Part shown: positions 26,284 through 34,488 of the stretch, in pieces | Layout of the letters: each line of letters begins with the position of its first letter | How positions within the stretch are numbered: the first letter of the stretch is position 1 | Origin: Aquiflexum gelatinilyticum | GTDB taxonomy: Bacteria; Bacteroidota; Bacteroidia; Cytophagales; Cyclobacteriaceae | Direction: 5' to 3' | NCBI RefSeq assembly: GCF_024741135.1 | Contig: NZ_JANSUY010000004.1 | Coordinates: 294,094 to 358,093 of the forward strand | Length of the DNA stretch: 64,000 nt | Translations under genes and position numbers: made by a program | The notes under the pieces: generated by a model | What the model was told of the DNA's origin: nothing | Databases searched by the model: none | Seen by the model: only the letters and a program-made list of their open reading frames with translations

Positions 26284-26748
26284 ATGAAAACCCCTGAAGA
26301 AAACTTTGCCGCATTAGGCCTGAATTTACCTCCCCCTCCAAAGCCTCTTGGTGTATATAAGCCCTGTTTGGTTGATGGAAAATACCTGTATCTTTCAGGA
26401 CATGGTACCGTTCAGGAAGACGGAACCCTTATCATCGGCCGTGTAGGAAAAGACATGGATATGGAGGAAGGGAAAATTGCAGCAAGACAAGTTGGCCTCG
26501 CCATGTTGGCCACGATTAAAGCCAATATCGGTTCGCTCAATAAAGTCAAACGCGTCATCAAAGTATTGGGAATGGTGAACTGTACTCAAGATTTTGAAAG
26601 ACATCCATATGTCATAAACGGCTGCAGTGAATTGTTTGCAGCTGTTTGGGGAACTGAAAACGGCATCGGCGTAAGAAGTGCTGTAGGATTTGGTTCTTTG
26701 CCGGATAATATTCCTGTAGAGATTGAGGCACTTTTTGAATTGGAATAA
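26284..26748 (+). CDS. RidA/YjgF-family enamine/imine deaminase-like protein
   Basis: 154 residues, a little longer than classic RidA (about 130) because of the N-terminal extension KTPEENFAALGLNLPPPPKP. Family features are VDGKYLYLSGHGTVQEDG, the central VKRVIKVLGMVNCTQDFE and the C-terminal VEIEALFELE. The longer form with the GVYKPCLVDG start belongs to a RidA subgroup in which the arginine of canonical RidA is often lost; I could not locate that arginine with confidence, though GIGVRSAVGF offers one. RidA removes reactive enamines formed by PLP enzymes. It lies between the permease and dipeptidase genes, flanked by two copies of the same intergenic repeat. Confidence 0.85.
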   Translation: MKTPEENFAALGLNLPPPPKPLGVYKPCLVDGKYLYLSGHGTVQEDGTLIIGRVGKDMDMEEGKIAARQVGLAMLATIKANIGSLNKVKRVIKVLGMVNCTQDFERHPYVINGCSELFAAVWGTENGIGVRSAVGFGSLPDNIPVEIEALFELE

Positions 26749-26758
26749 ATATTTTGAT

Positions 26759-27020
26759 ATATGCTTTGCGAAATAAATGGATATATACTTCGTGAAATAC
26801 CTTGAAATATGCTGCACGATATTTTGTTGATATAAATGGATATAGGCCCTAATTCAAACGCTATTTGAAGTTTTTTGCTCATTGAAATTCAATAATACTT
26901 TAAATTAGAAAAAATGATTGGTCGTTTTCAAACCTTAAGACCCAAACCTATTTCAATTTATTTCTACCTTATTTCCATTGTATTTCAATAATATTCCCAT
27001 TGTATTTCCATAGTATTTCT
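26759..27020. repeat. Intergenic repeat element, copy B
   Basis: Starts with three units ATATGCTTTGCGAAA (26759), ATATACTTCGTGAAA (26783) and ATATGCTGCACGATA (26807), step 24 bp. From about 26829, GATATAAATGGATATAGG and the AAAAAATGATTGG block match copy A, and the tail shares CCAAACCTATTTCAATTT exactly. In this copy the tail extends as an approximately 11-bp tandem repeat, TATTTCCATTG, TATTTCAATAA, TATTCCCATTG, TATTTCCATAG, TATTTCTATTA, up to near the dipeptidase ATG at 27034. Confidence 0.75.
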
Positions 27021-27033
27021 ATTAATTATAAAA

Positions 27034-28104
27034 ATGTTCACAATAGACGCCCACCTCGATCTCAGCATGAATGCCCTTGAATGGAACAGGGACCTCACAA
27101 AATCTATATCGGAGATCAATTCTCGGGAGAAAGGTTTGAAAGATAAGCCCGATCGGGGAAATGCTGTGGTTTCACTTCCTGAACTTCGAAAAGGAAATAT
27201 AGGATTGATAGTTGCCACACAGATTGCTAGGTATGTTGCAAAAGGCAATCCTTTACCGGGATGGCACTCACCGGAGCAGGCATGGGCACAGACTCAAGGT
27301 CAGTTGGCATGGTACAAAGCCATGGAGGCTACAGGAGAAATGACTCAAATCAAAGATCTTGACAGTTTGGAAAAACACCTCCACCTCTGGCTATATGAAC
27401 TTCCTTGGACTACCAAACCCATCGGCTATATTCTTTCTCTTGAAGGCGCAGATTCGATCGTAAAAGTCAATTATCTAGAAAAAGCTTATGAATCGGGCCT
27501 TCGGGCTTTGGGTCCGGCACATTATGGGCCCGGCAGATATGCCAATGGTACAGATGCTACAGGTGGATTGGAAAAGAACGGAAGGGAACTGCTCAAAGAA
27601 ATGGAGCGGTTGAATATTATTCTGGACGCTACCCACCTTTGCGATGACAGCTTTTGGGAAGCTTTGGATCATTTCAATGGGCATGTATGGGCAAGCCATA
27701 ATAATTGTAGGACTTTGGTCAATCATAACAGACAGTTTTCGGATGATCAGATCAAAGCATTGATTGAAAGGGGGGCAGTCATCGGTGGTGCTTTGGATGC
27801 CTGGATGATGGTACCAAACTGGGTGAGAGGAAAGTCAAATCCAAAAGAAATGGGCTGTAACCTGGAAAAGATGATTGACCACATGGATCATATTTGTCAA
27901 ATTGCCGGAAATGCCAACCATATAGGAATTGGATCCGATCTGGATGGAGCATTTGGCAGAGAACAATGTCCCTATGATGTGGAAAGCATTGCCGACCTCC
28001 AAAATCTTACAGGATTGCTATCCAAAAGAGGATATTCTGCTCAGGACATAGAAAAAGTCATGTTTGGCAATTGGCTTGGATTTTTAAGAAAAGCTTGGTC
28101 ATAA
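27034..28104 (+). CDS. Membrane dipeptidase-like peptidase M19
   Basis: 356 residues, with the renal-dipeptidase-like metal site pieces in order: DAHLDLSM (H7 and D9), an acidic SLEGADSI (about residue 137), ILDATHLCDDSFWEAL (about 193), VWASHNNCRTLVNHNRQ and GIGSDLDGAFG near the C-terminus. M19 enzymes hydrolyse dipeptides, often with D-amino acids in the second position. No signal peptide is present, so a cytoplasmic location is likely, unlike the periplasmic or lipid-anchored forms. Neighbours are gntP and ridA on the same strand, separated by repeat-bearing gaps of about 250-290 bp. Confidence 0.93.
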   Translation: MFTIDAHLDLSMNALEWNRDLTKSISEINSREKGLKDKPDRGNAVVSLPELRKGNIGLIVATQIARYVAKGNPLPGWHSPEQAWAQTQGQLAWYKAMEATGEMTQIKDLDSLEKHLHLWLYELPWTTKPIGYILSLEGADSIVKVNYLEKAYESGLRALGPAHYGPGRYANGTDATGGLEKNGRELLKEMERLNIILDATHLCDDSFWEALDHFNGHVWASHNNCRTLVNHNRQFSDDQIKALIERGAVIGGALDAWMMVPNWVRGKSNPKEMGCNLEKMIDHMDHICQIAGNANHIGIGSDLDGAFGREQCPYDVESIADLQNLTGLLSKRGYSAQDIEKVMFGNWLGFLRKAWS

Positions 28105-28142
28105 TAGCTTTTTGAATTATTTTCTGATTTGGAAAAAAGCTA
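28105..28142. terminator. Possible bidirectional terminator between convergent genes
   Basis: TAGCTTTTT (28105-28113) and AAAAAAGCTA (28133-28142) are inverted copies and lie between the stops of the M19 gene and the PH-domain gene. The stem is almost all A-T, so it is weak but would carry a T-run on each strand. Confidence 0.45.
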
Positions 28143-28160
28143 ATTGGTCCAAAACCCAAT

Positions 28161-28541
28161 TTATTTCAGGACATAAGTAGCCAAAACCTTTTGTACCTCA
28201 TAGACATTGACAGATTTTGAGAATTGTTTTTTGATGCTTGGTTCCTGTTCGCTTGAAACCCAGATTTTCAATTCGGCATCTAAATCAAATGTCCCAGTAG
28301 TCTCCACACTGAATCTTGAAATGCTTTTGTAGGAAATCGACTTGTATTCCACCTTGCTTCCTGTGACTCCTTGTTTTTCTATCAAAATTAATCGCTTGGT
28401 TGTAAAAATAAATACATCTCTGATAAGTTTGAAGCCCATTTCAATTTCCTCACCATCGATCAGTAATCTCCCATAATCTTTGATAAGATCCTCTTTATGT
28501 GCATGACCTGCATTGCCTAATATTGCTGAAAATAATCCCAT
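28161..28541 (-). CDS. Bacterial PH-domain protein
   Basis: 126 residues matching the bPH (PF08000-type) domain: an N-terminal GLFSAILGNAGHA helix, GRLLIDGEEIEMGFKLIRDVFIFTTKRLILIEKQG (parts GRLLIDGEEIEMGFK and DVFIFTTKRLILIEKQG) and the following VEYKSISYKSISRFSVETTG. This is the YvbH-like fold of small soluble proteins in many bacteria, whose function is unknown. No membrane segment or catalytic motif. It converges with the M19 dipeptidase gene. Confidence 0.85.
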   Translation of the reverse strand: MGLFSAILGNAGHAHKEDLIKDYGRLLIDGEEIEMGFKLIRDVFIFTTKRLILIEKQGVTGSKVEYKSISYKSISRFSVETTGTFDLDAELKIWVSSEQEPSIKKQFSKSVNVYEVQKVLATYVLK

Positions 28542-29050
28542 GTTTTTCCCTTTTTCCTTGATTAGGATTCTGTTTACAAGAATAGAAAAAAAATTGTTTT
28601 AAACATTTCATTTTTAAGAATGCCAATGAAAAAATTGAGCTTGAATAGAGAAAAATCAGGTTGAATTTTTTTGAACTTTAAAAGTTTCGAGATAAAAAAA
28701 ATGTCAAAAATACATTTAAATAATTTTAATTAAATTTATTCTAATTTAAATGTAATTAAATTATTTATTACATATTATATTTTCATTCATTATTGATAAT
28801 TATCATATTATTAAGCTTTGGTAACCGAAATAATCTTTGGCTAAAGCTTTATTTTTAAAAAGAATGTGGTATTAAATTTGCCATAAGCAAATCTATTGTT
28901 GCAAATTGTTGTTTTTAAGAATTTTTAACTTCAAATTAAACTGCATTTTCTATCCTTTCTCTTTTAAAATCCATAATTGAATGATTATTGAAATGAAAAA
29001 AGATAGGGAAGCATCAATTAAAAAAACAAACAATCAAACCCCATTAACCC
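28542..29050. other. AT-rich regulatory gap upstream of the SusC/SusD locus
   Basis: About 510 bp between divergent genes. An inverted arrangement of AAGCTTT (28813-28819) and AAAGCTT (28843-28849) could be an operator. TAAATTTG at 28873-28880 matches the -7 consensus TAnnTTTG, but a TTG at the right distance upstream is absent. The leader from there to the susC ATG would be about 165 nt. A small frame inside it (28981) overlaps the susC start and is unlikely to be a gene. No sigma/anti-sigma gene pair, the usual regulator of such loci, is in the window. Confidence 0.45.
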
Positions 29051-32017
29051 ATGAAAAAACAATGGAATTTCGTTTTCCTTTTGTTTTGCCTTGTGTGCCT
29101 GAATATCCCAAATCTCAGTTTTGCACAGCAAAGTCAAATCACTGGAAAAGTAACGGATGCTGATTCGGGAGAAGGAATCCCGGGAGTCAGTGTTTTGGTA
29201 AAGGGCACAACTAGAGGTGCCATTACAGATTTGGATGGGAATTACTCTATAGCGGCTGCCGCTGAGGAAATTCTCGTCTTCTCTTTTATCGGATACGTCA
29301 CCGCAGAGCAACCTGTAGCTAACAGGTCTGTCATCAATGTTGGATTGGCAGTATCTGTTCAAGCCCTCAACGAAGTAATTGTCGTCGGCTACGGTACCCA
29401 AGAAAGAAAGGAAATTACAAGTGCTGTGACTAGTGTCAAGGCTGAGGATTTCAACCAAGGTACAGTAAATGACCCTCGTCAATTGCTCCAGGGAAAAGTT
29501 GCAGGTTTAAATATCGCCAGACCAGGTGGCAATCCTAACGCCGGTTTCAACATGCGTTTAAGAGGTATCTCTTCAATTGGAGAAAATGCCGAGCCACTTG
29601 TTGTAATTGATGGTGTGATCGGTGGTTCTTTGAGTACCGTGGATCCAAATGACATCGAGTCAATGGATGTGCTAAAAGATGGATCCGCAGCTGCTATCTA
29701 TGGTACTAGGGGTTCAGCCGGTGTTATCTTGGTCACCACCAAAACCGGAAAAACCGGAAGAACAGTTGTTGAATTCAACAGTAGTGCTGCCGTAGAAAAT
29801 GTCGCAAGAACCATCAGTGTGATGAATGCTGATGAATACCGACAGGTTCCTAATTCAAGAGACATTGGAGGAGACACAGACTGGATGGATGAAGTTACCA
29901 ACACAGGATTAAGCTTTATCAATAACCTTTCTCTTGGAGGTGGCAGTGCAAGTACTAGCTACAGGGTTTCGATCAACTCAAGGAATGTAAATGGTGTAGG
30001 TATCAATTCAGGTTTTGACCAATTGAATGCAAGGATCAATTTGACCCAAAAAGCATTAAAGGACAAAGCCATCTTTACAGTAAACGTTTCCAATACTTCT
30101 ATAGACAGGGAATTTGGTAACGAAAACTCCTTCAGATATGCGATCATAAGTAACCCAACTGTACCTGTTAGGGATCCGAACCCACAGAGTCCAAATTTTG
30201 GAGGTTATTATGAGCGGGATATTTTCGATTGGTTCAACCCTGTTTCCATCGCAGAACAGAATATTGCAGATGGACGAGATAGCAGACTTCTTGCAAGTAT
30301 TCGTGGTGAGTATAATTTCACCAGCAAATTTAGAGGTGCAGTATTCTATGCCAGCCAGAGAGAAACAGACTGGAGAGGATCTTATTCTCCTAAGACTGCG
30401 AAATTTGGAGGAGGTTTTGGACGAAATGGCTTAGCTACAATAGAAAATAATGTGAGGCTAAATGACCTCTTTGAAACCACTTTAAATTATGATGAAACTG
30501 TGGGTAAAGTCGGAATGGCTTTCTTGGCAGGTTATTCTTTTCAGGAGTTTTTCAATCAGGGTAACTACACTCAAGCAGGAAATTTCTTGACAGATGCATT
30601 TACTTATAACAATATCGGTGCAGCACTTGATTTTGCCAATGGTTTGGCAACAGTTTCAAGTTATGCAAACTCAAACAGATTGGTGGCATTCTTTGGCCGT
30701 GCCAACTTCAACATTGAAGATACTTACCTTTTGTCCGTCAGTGCAAGGTATGAAGGATCATCAAGATTTGGAGAGAACAACAAATGGGGTCTGTTCCCAG
30801 CGATCAGTGCGGGAGTTAATATTGCTAACTTGATTGACATGACAGGCGTAAGTGCCATGAAATTCAGGGCAAGTTACGGTAGAACAGGTACACAGCCAGG
30901 TCAATCCTACATTTCATTATTGAGATTTGGCCGTTCAGGTAATTTCTTTTACAACGGACAATTCGTACCATCCTATGGACCTGTATCCAATGAAAATCCA
31001 GATTTAGCATGGGAAACCAAAGACGAATACAATGTGGGTTTGGACTTTGTAATTCTGAACAACAAATTGGATGGTACCATTGATTACTACTCAAGGGTTA
31101 CCACAGGAATGATTCTTCCCATTATTGTTCCTGTCCCCCCAAATCTTTTCAACACAACCCAACTGAACATCGGAGAATTGCAGAATTCAGGTCTTGAAGT
31201 CATGTTGAATTACAAGGCTATCCAAAAATCTGATTTCAGATGGACTACAGGTGTTAACTTCTCTACCCTTAGTACAAACCTGAGGAGCTTGTCTGCCGGA
31301 AATCTGAGCTTTGGAACTGTTAATTATCGTGGCAATTTTGGTTCTCCCGGACAAAACCTTACCCAATTGATAAGAATCCAGGAAAATGGCCCACTCGGCC
31401 AAATATGGGGACCAATCCAAGAGGGGGTAAGTGATACAGGTGCTCCAATCATGAAAGTAATCAATGGTACTGCTGTTGACGCCAACGGTAATCCTGTTTA
31501 TTGTAACTGTAATGATGACAGAACCCAATTGGGAACCGCTTATCCCACTTTGAATTTTGGTTTCAATAACACCTTTAACTATAAGAACTGGGATTTGAAC
31601 TTCTTCTTCAGAGGATCAATTGGACATTCTTTGATCAATAGCTACAGAGGTTTTTATGAAAACACTGAAAGCACAACTGTTCAAAACTGGAATATTGTAA
31701 ACACCAAATATTTCGATCCAAAAATCACCAAAGCAGAATATAACAGCACTCACGTAGAAAAAGCTGACTTTGTGGTATTGGATAACGCAACACTTGGTTA
31801 TAACTTTAATTTGGGTCCAGGTAGAACAATCGGAAGAATCAGAACTTTCCTCTCTGTTCAAAATCCGTTTATGATCACCGGATATACCGGTGTAGATCCT
31901 GAGGTAAGATATGGTGATTCTGAATCAGGCAATGATCCGCTTGCTCCAGGTATCGAGCGTAGAGCGACTTATTTCACTACCACGATCACTACTTTCGGCC
32001 TTAATTTAAGTTTCTAA
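29051..32017 (+). CDS. SusC/RagA-family TonB-linked outer-membrane receptor
   Basis: 988 residues, complete. Signal peptide (FLLFCLVCLNIPNLSFAQ), carboxypeptidase-regulatory-like domain (about residues 28-110; ITGKVTDADSGEGIPGVSV), the TonB-box-like linker NEVIVVGYGTQERKEITS, plug with PLVVIDGVIGG, IESMDVLKDGSAAAIYGTRG and GVILVTTKTG, then the large barrel ending TTFGLNLSF with a terminal Phe. With SusD, encoded 18 bp downstream, it forms the bivalve-like importer of Bacteroidota. The ligand is not evident: no glycoside hydrolase, peptidase or sulfatase gene is adjacent. Confidence 0.97.
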   Translation: MKKQWNFVFLLFCLVCLNIPNLSFAQQSQITGKVTDADSGEGIPGVSVLVKGTTRGAITDLDGNYSIAAAAEEILVFSFIGYVTAEQPVANRSVINVGLAVSVQALNEVIVVGYGTQERKEITSAVTSVKAEDFNQGTVNDPRQLLQGKVAGLNIARPGGNPNAGFNMRLRGISSIGENAEPLVVIDGVIGGSLSTVDPNDIESMDVLKDGSAAAIYGTRGSAGVILVTTKTGKTGRTVVEFNSSAAVENVARTISVMNADEYRQVPNSRDIGGDTDWMDEVTNTGLSFINNLSLGGGSASTSYRVSINSRNVNGVGINSGFDQLNARINLTQKALKDKAIFTVNVSNTSIDREFGNENSFRYAIISNPTVPVRDPNPQSPNFGGYYERDIFDWFNPVSIAEQNIADGRDSRLLASIRGEYNFTSKFRGAVFYASQRETDWRGSYSPKTAKFGGGFGRNGLATIENNVRLNDLFETTLNYDETVGKVGMAFLAGYSFQEFFNQGNYTQAGNFLTDAFTYNNIGAALDFANGLATVSSYANSNRLVAFFGRANFNIEDTYLLSVSARYEGSSRFGENNKWGLFPAISAGVNIANLIDMTGVSAMKFRASYGRTGTQPGQSYISLLRFGRSGNFFYNGQFVPSYGPVSNENPDLAWETKDEYNVGLDFVILNNKLDGTIDYYSRVTTGMILPIIVPVPPNLFNTTQLNIGELQNSGLEVMLNYKAIQKSDFRWTTGVNFSTLSTNLRSLSAGNLSFGTVNYRGNFGSPGQNLTQLIRIQENGPLGQIWGPIQEGVSDTGAPIMKVINGTAVDANGNPVYCNCNDDRTQLGTAYPTLNFGFNNTFNYKNWDLNFFFRGSIGHSLINSYRGFYENTESTTVQNWNIVNTKYFDPKITKAEYNSTHVEKADFVVLDNATLGYNFNLGPGRTIGRIRTFLSVQNPFMITGYTGVDPEVRYGDSESGNDPLAPGIERRATYFTTTITTFGLNLSF

Positions 32018-32035
32018 GCTAAAACATAAGATATC

Positions 32036-33670
32036 ATGAAAAAATTAATCAATATAAGATACTTCTTGATTGGCCTGGGAATGAGTTATTTCGCTTCATC
32101 ATGTGTCGATTTAGAAGAGGAAGTTTTTAGCGAGGTCACAGCCGATAACTTCTTCAAAACAGAGGAAGAATTTATTTCGGCTTTGGGTCAAGCTTATAGT
32201 TCATTAGGAGGATTAGGTAACCACTCAGGCCTATGGTCTATCAATGAAATTGCTTCTGATGAGATTGTTGTTTCTCACAAAGGTGGTGACTGGTTTGACG
32301 GAGGGGTGCTATTGCAACTGCACCAACATGAATTCCAACCTGACAATCCCTTTTTCCAAAATTCTTGGACGTTCTTGTTTTCCGGAATCAACACCTGTAA
32401 TAGGCTTATTTACTCATTTGAAGTTCTTGATAATCCAAATTCCCCTGCATTTGTTGCAGAATTGAGGGCATTAAGAGCATTGTACTATTATTGGGCAATG
32501 GATGCATTTGGAAATGTTCCTATAGTAACAAATTTCATAGATGAAGAAGCCCCTGCCACCAAATCAAGGAAAGAGGTTTATGATTTTATCTTGGCTGAGC
32601 TCAACGAAATCATTCCTTTGCTTCCTGTAGCAAAAGATGCTACTACTTATGGCAGAATGACCAAATGGAGTGCCTTGATGATCAGAATGAAGCTTTACCA
32701 AAATGCAGAAGTATATACCGGTACTGCACAATGGGCATTAGCAGCTGCTGATGCTTCTGAAATCATCAACAGCGGCCCTTACAGCTTGATGCCATCATAC
32801 AGGGATAACTTTGCCATCAACAACAGCCAATCGACCGAAAACATTTTCGTTTATCCCTATGACAAGGTTTTCGCTAGAGGATTCAACTGGGTAATGATGA
32901 CGCTTCACATTGTCAGCCAATCAACCTTTAACCTCACCCAACAGCCTTGGAATGGATATCAGACTGTAGAAGAATTTTATAATTCCTATGTAGATCCTGT
33001 TAAAAACCCCGGGGTTCAAGGTCCAGTTTGGACAGGTTTGGCTTTGGCCCAAACCACAGGGACAAGAGATGGAAGGTTGAGTAATTTCTTGGTTGGTCCA
33101 CAAACTCGTGCAGATGGATCTACTTTGGTTGATCCTGGAGTAGAACCTACTGACCCAACAGGAAGAAACGGTGATCCTAATGGTCCGCCACTTACTTTCA
33201 TGCCATATCTCAACGAAATATCTCCAGGAGGTCTACGTCAAGCAGGTGCAAGGATAGCAAAATATGAATTTGAAAGAGGCGGAACAGACAACATGAGTAA
33301 TGATTTCGTCGTGTTTAGGCTTTCTGATGTGATTCTTTCTTTGGCAGAAGCAAGATTCAGATTGGGACAAACTTCAGAAGCATTGGCTTTAGTCAACCAG
33401 ATCAGAGCCAGGGCGGGTAATCTTGATCCTTTCACTACACTGACAGATGAAAATCTTTTGGCAGAACGAGGCAGAGAAATGTACGTGGAGATGACCAGAA
33501 GACAGGACTTGATCAGATTCAAAAAGTATGGAGATGCATGGTGGCCTTTTGCAGGTATGAACAGACCAAAAAGAGTACATACTCCGGGTAGCTTCTTGGA
33601 ATTGTTCCCGATTCCGGCACCTCAGCTTCTTGCCAACCCAAAATTGGTGCAAAATCCAGGATACAATTAA
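32036..33670 (+). CDS. SusD/RagB-family outer-membrane lipoprotein
   Basis: 544 residues. A lipoprotein signal with the lipobox cysteine in MSYFASSCVDLEEE (Cys near residue 23), then the SusD fold with TEEEFISALGQAYSSLGG, AELRALRALYYYWAMDAFGNVPIV (TPR-like helices) and the C-terminal RLSDVILSLAEARFRLGQTSEALALVNQIRARAG. The end has RGREMYVEMTRRQDLIRF, a family hallmark. SusD caps the SusC barrel and binds the nutrient at the cell surface. It follows susC after 18 bp; a strong terminator lies 20 bp downstream, so the pair can end there. Confidence 0.97.
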   Translation: MKKLINIRYFLIGLGMSYFASSCVDLEEEVFSEVTADNFFKTEEEFISALGQAYSSLGGLGNHSGLWSINEIASDEIVVSHKGGDWFDGGVLLQLHQHEFQPDNPFFQNSWTFLFSGINTCNRLIYSFEVLDNPNSPAFVAELRALRALYYYWAMDAFGNVPIVTNFIDEEAPATKSRKEVYDFILAELNEIIPLLPVAKDATTYGRMTKWSALMIRMKLYQNAEVYTGTAQWALAAADASEIINSGPYSLMPSYRDNFAINNSQSTENIFVYPYDKVFARGFNWVMMTLHIVSQSTFNLTQQPWNGYQTVEEFYNSYVDPVKNPGVQGPVWTGLALAQTTGTRDGRLSNFLVGPQTRADGSTLVDPGVEPTDPTGRNGDPNGPPLTFMPYLNEISPGGLRQAGARIAKYEFERGGTDNMSNDFVVFRLSDVILSLAEARFRLGQTSEALALVNQIRARAGNLDPFTTLTDENLLAERGREMYVEMTRRQDLIRFKKYGDAWWPFAGMNRPKRVHTPGSFLELFPIPAPQLLANPKLVQNPGYN

Positions 33671-33690
33671 TTAGGGTTTGATATATTATT

Positions 33691-33731
33691 AAAAAGCAGG
33701 CTGAAGATTTATTTCAGCTTGCTTTTTTTTT
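33691..33731 (+). terminator. Intrinsic terminator after susD
   Basis: AAAAGCAGGCTGAA and TTCAGCTTGCTTTT form a stem of about 13 pairs with one mismatch and a 7-nt loop, and a run of nine T follows. It ends the SusC/SusD transcript and sets the next two genes apart. Confidence 0.85.
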
Positions 33732-33836
33732 ATTTTATTCTCCAAAATTCTTTCAAATAGGATTGAAGAATAGATTCAAATTCATTTAATTTTAACTCGA
33801 AAATAAAGAAACAGGCTAATCTTGTCTGGAAAATTG

Positions 33837-34454
33837 ATGCCTTATAAACCTATGCATAGTTTCAGATTTATCTTACTCCCTATAATTATACTTTGTACAA
33901 TTCTTCAAAGCTGCGACTCTTCATTTAATACCGCAGCCGATGATGGTTTCAGTAAATCAGACAGTCTTTTTTTGGGATTTCACTTGGGTATGGCTCAAAA
34001 GGATTTTTTTGACCATTGTACTGAATTGAACAAACAACAAAAAATCACCCAAGGGCCAGGTGGAACGACCAATGTTGAATATCGAATTGTCGGTGAATAT
34101 GACAGCGAAATCAGCATGAGGTTTTTTCCAACATTTATAGAAGAAAAAATTTTCGAGATGCCTGTTACCTATTCTTATGTAGCTTGGGCACCCTGGAACA
34201 GACAATATTGGGCTGAAGAATTGCTTCCTAAAGTTTTGGAGAAATACAAAGAGGTCTATGGTGATGATTTTAAATTGATCAACCATCCTACCCAAGGGAA
34301 AGTCTATTACAAAATCGACGGCAAAAGAAGAATCAACTTATTTGTCAAAGACGAACAGCATGTACAGGCTGTTTTCTCGGATTTGAAAGTGGAAAAAAGG
34401 CTCAAAGAAGAATTTGAAAAAAGTCAACTCGAGGAAAAAGAACCTTCCAATTGA
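33837..34454 (+). CDS. Lipoprotein of unknown function
   Basis: About 205 residues from ATG 33837 (another ATG at 33852 and an upstream TTG at 33822 are in frame). A hydrophobic segment FRFILLPIIILCTILQSC ends in a lipobox cysteine, so it is exported and lipidated. The mature part starts with a Ser/Asp linker, then SLFLGFHLGMAQKDFFDHC and a mixed alpha/beta region; the last 30 residues are strongly charged (KVEKRLKEEFEKSQLEEKE). I do not recognise the family. It sits between a SusC/SusD pair and a FG-GAP lipoprotein and ends 34 bp before the latter, so the two are probably cotranscribed. Confidence 0.75.
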   Translation: MPYKPMHSFRFILLPIIILCTILQSCDSSFNTAADDGFSKSDSLFLGFHLGMAQKDFFDHCTELNKQQKITQGPGGTTNVEYRIVGEYDSEISMRFFPTFIEEKIFEMPVTYSYVAWAPWNRQYWAEELLPKVLEKYKEVYGDDFKLINHPTQGKVYYKIDGKRRINLFVKDEQHVQAVFSDLKVEKRLKEEFEKSQLEEKEPSN

Positions 34455-34488
34455 CTTAAACGGATTTAATCAATGAAAAAAATATCAG

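Noticed and set aside
28981..29163. 60-codon frame before and over the susC start
   Set aside because: Its 3' half is a shifted frame of the susC signal peptide and it shows no protein-like composition.
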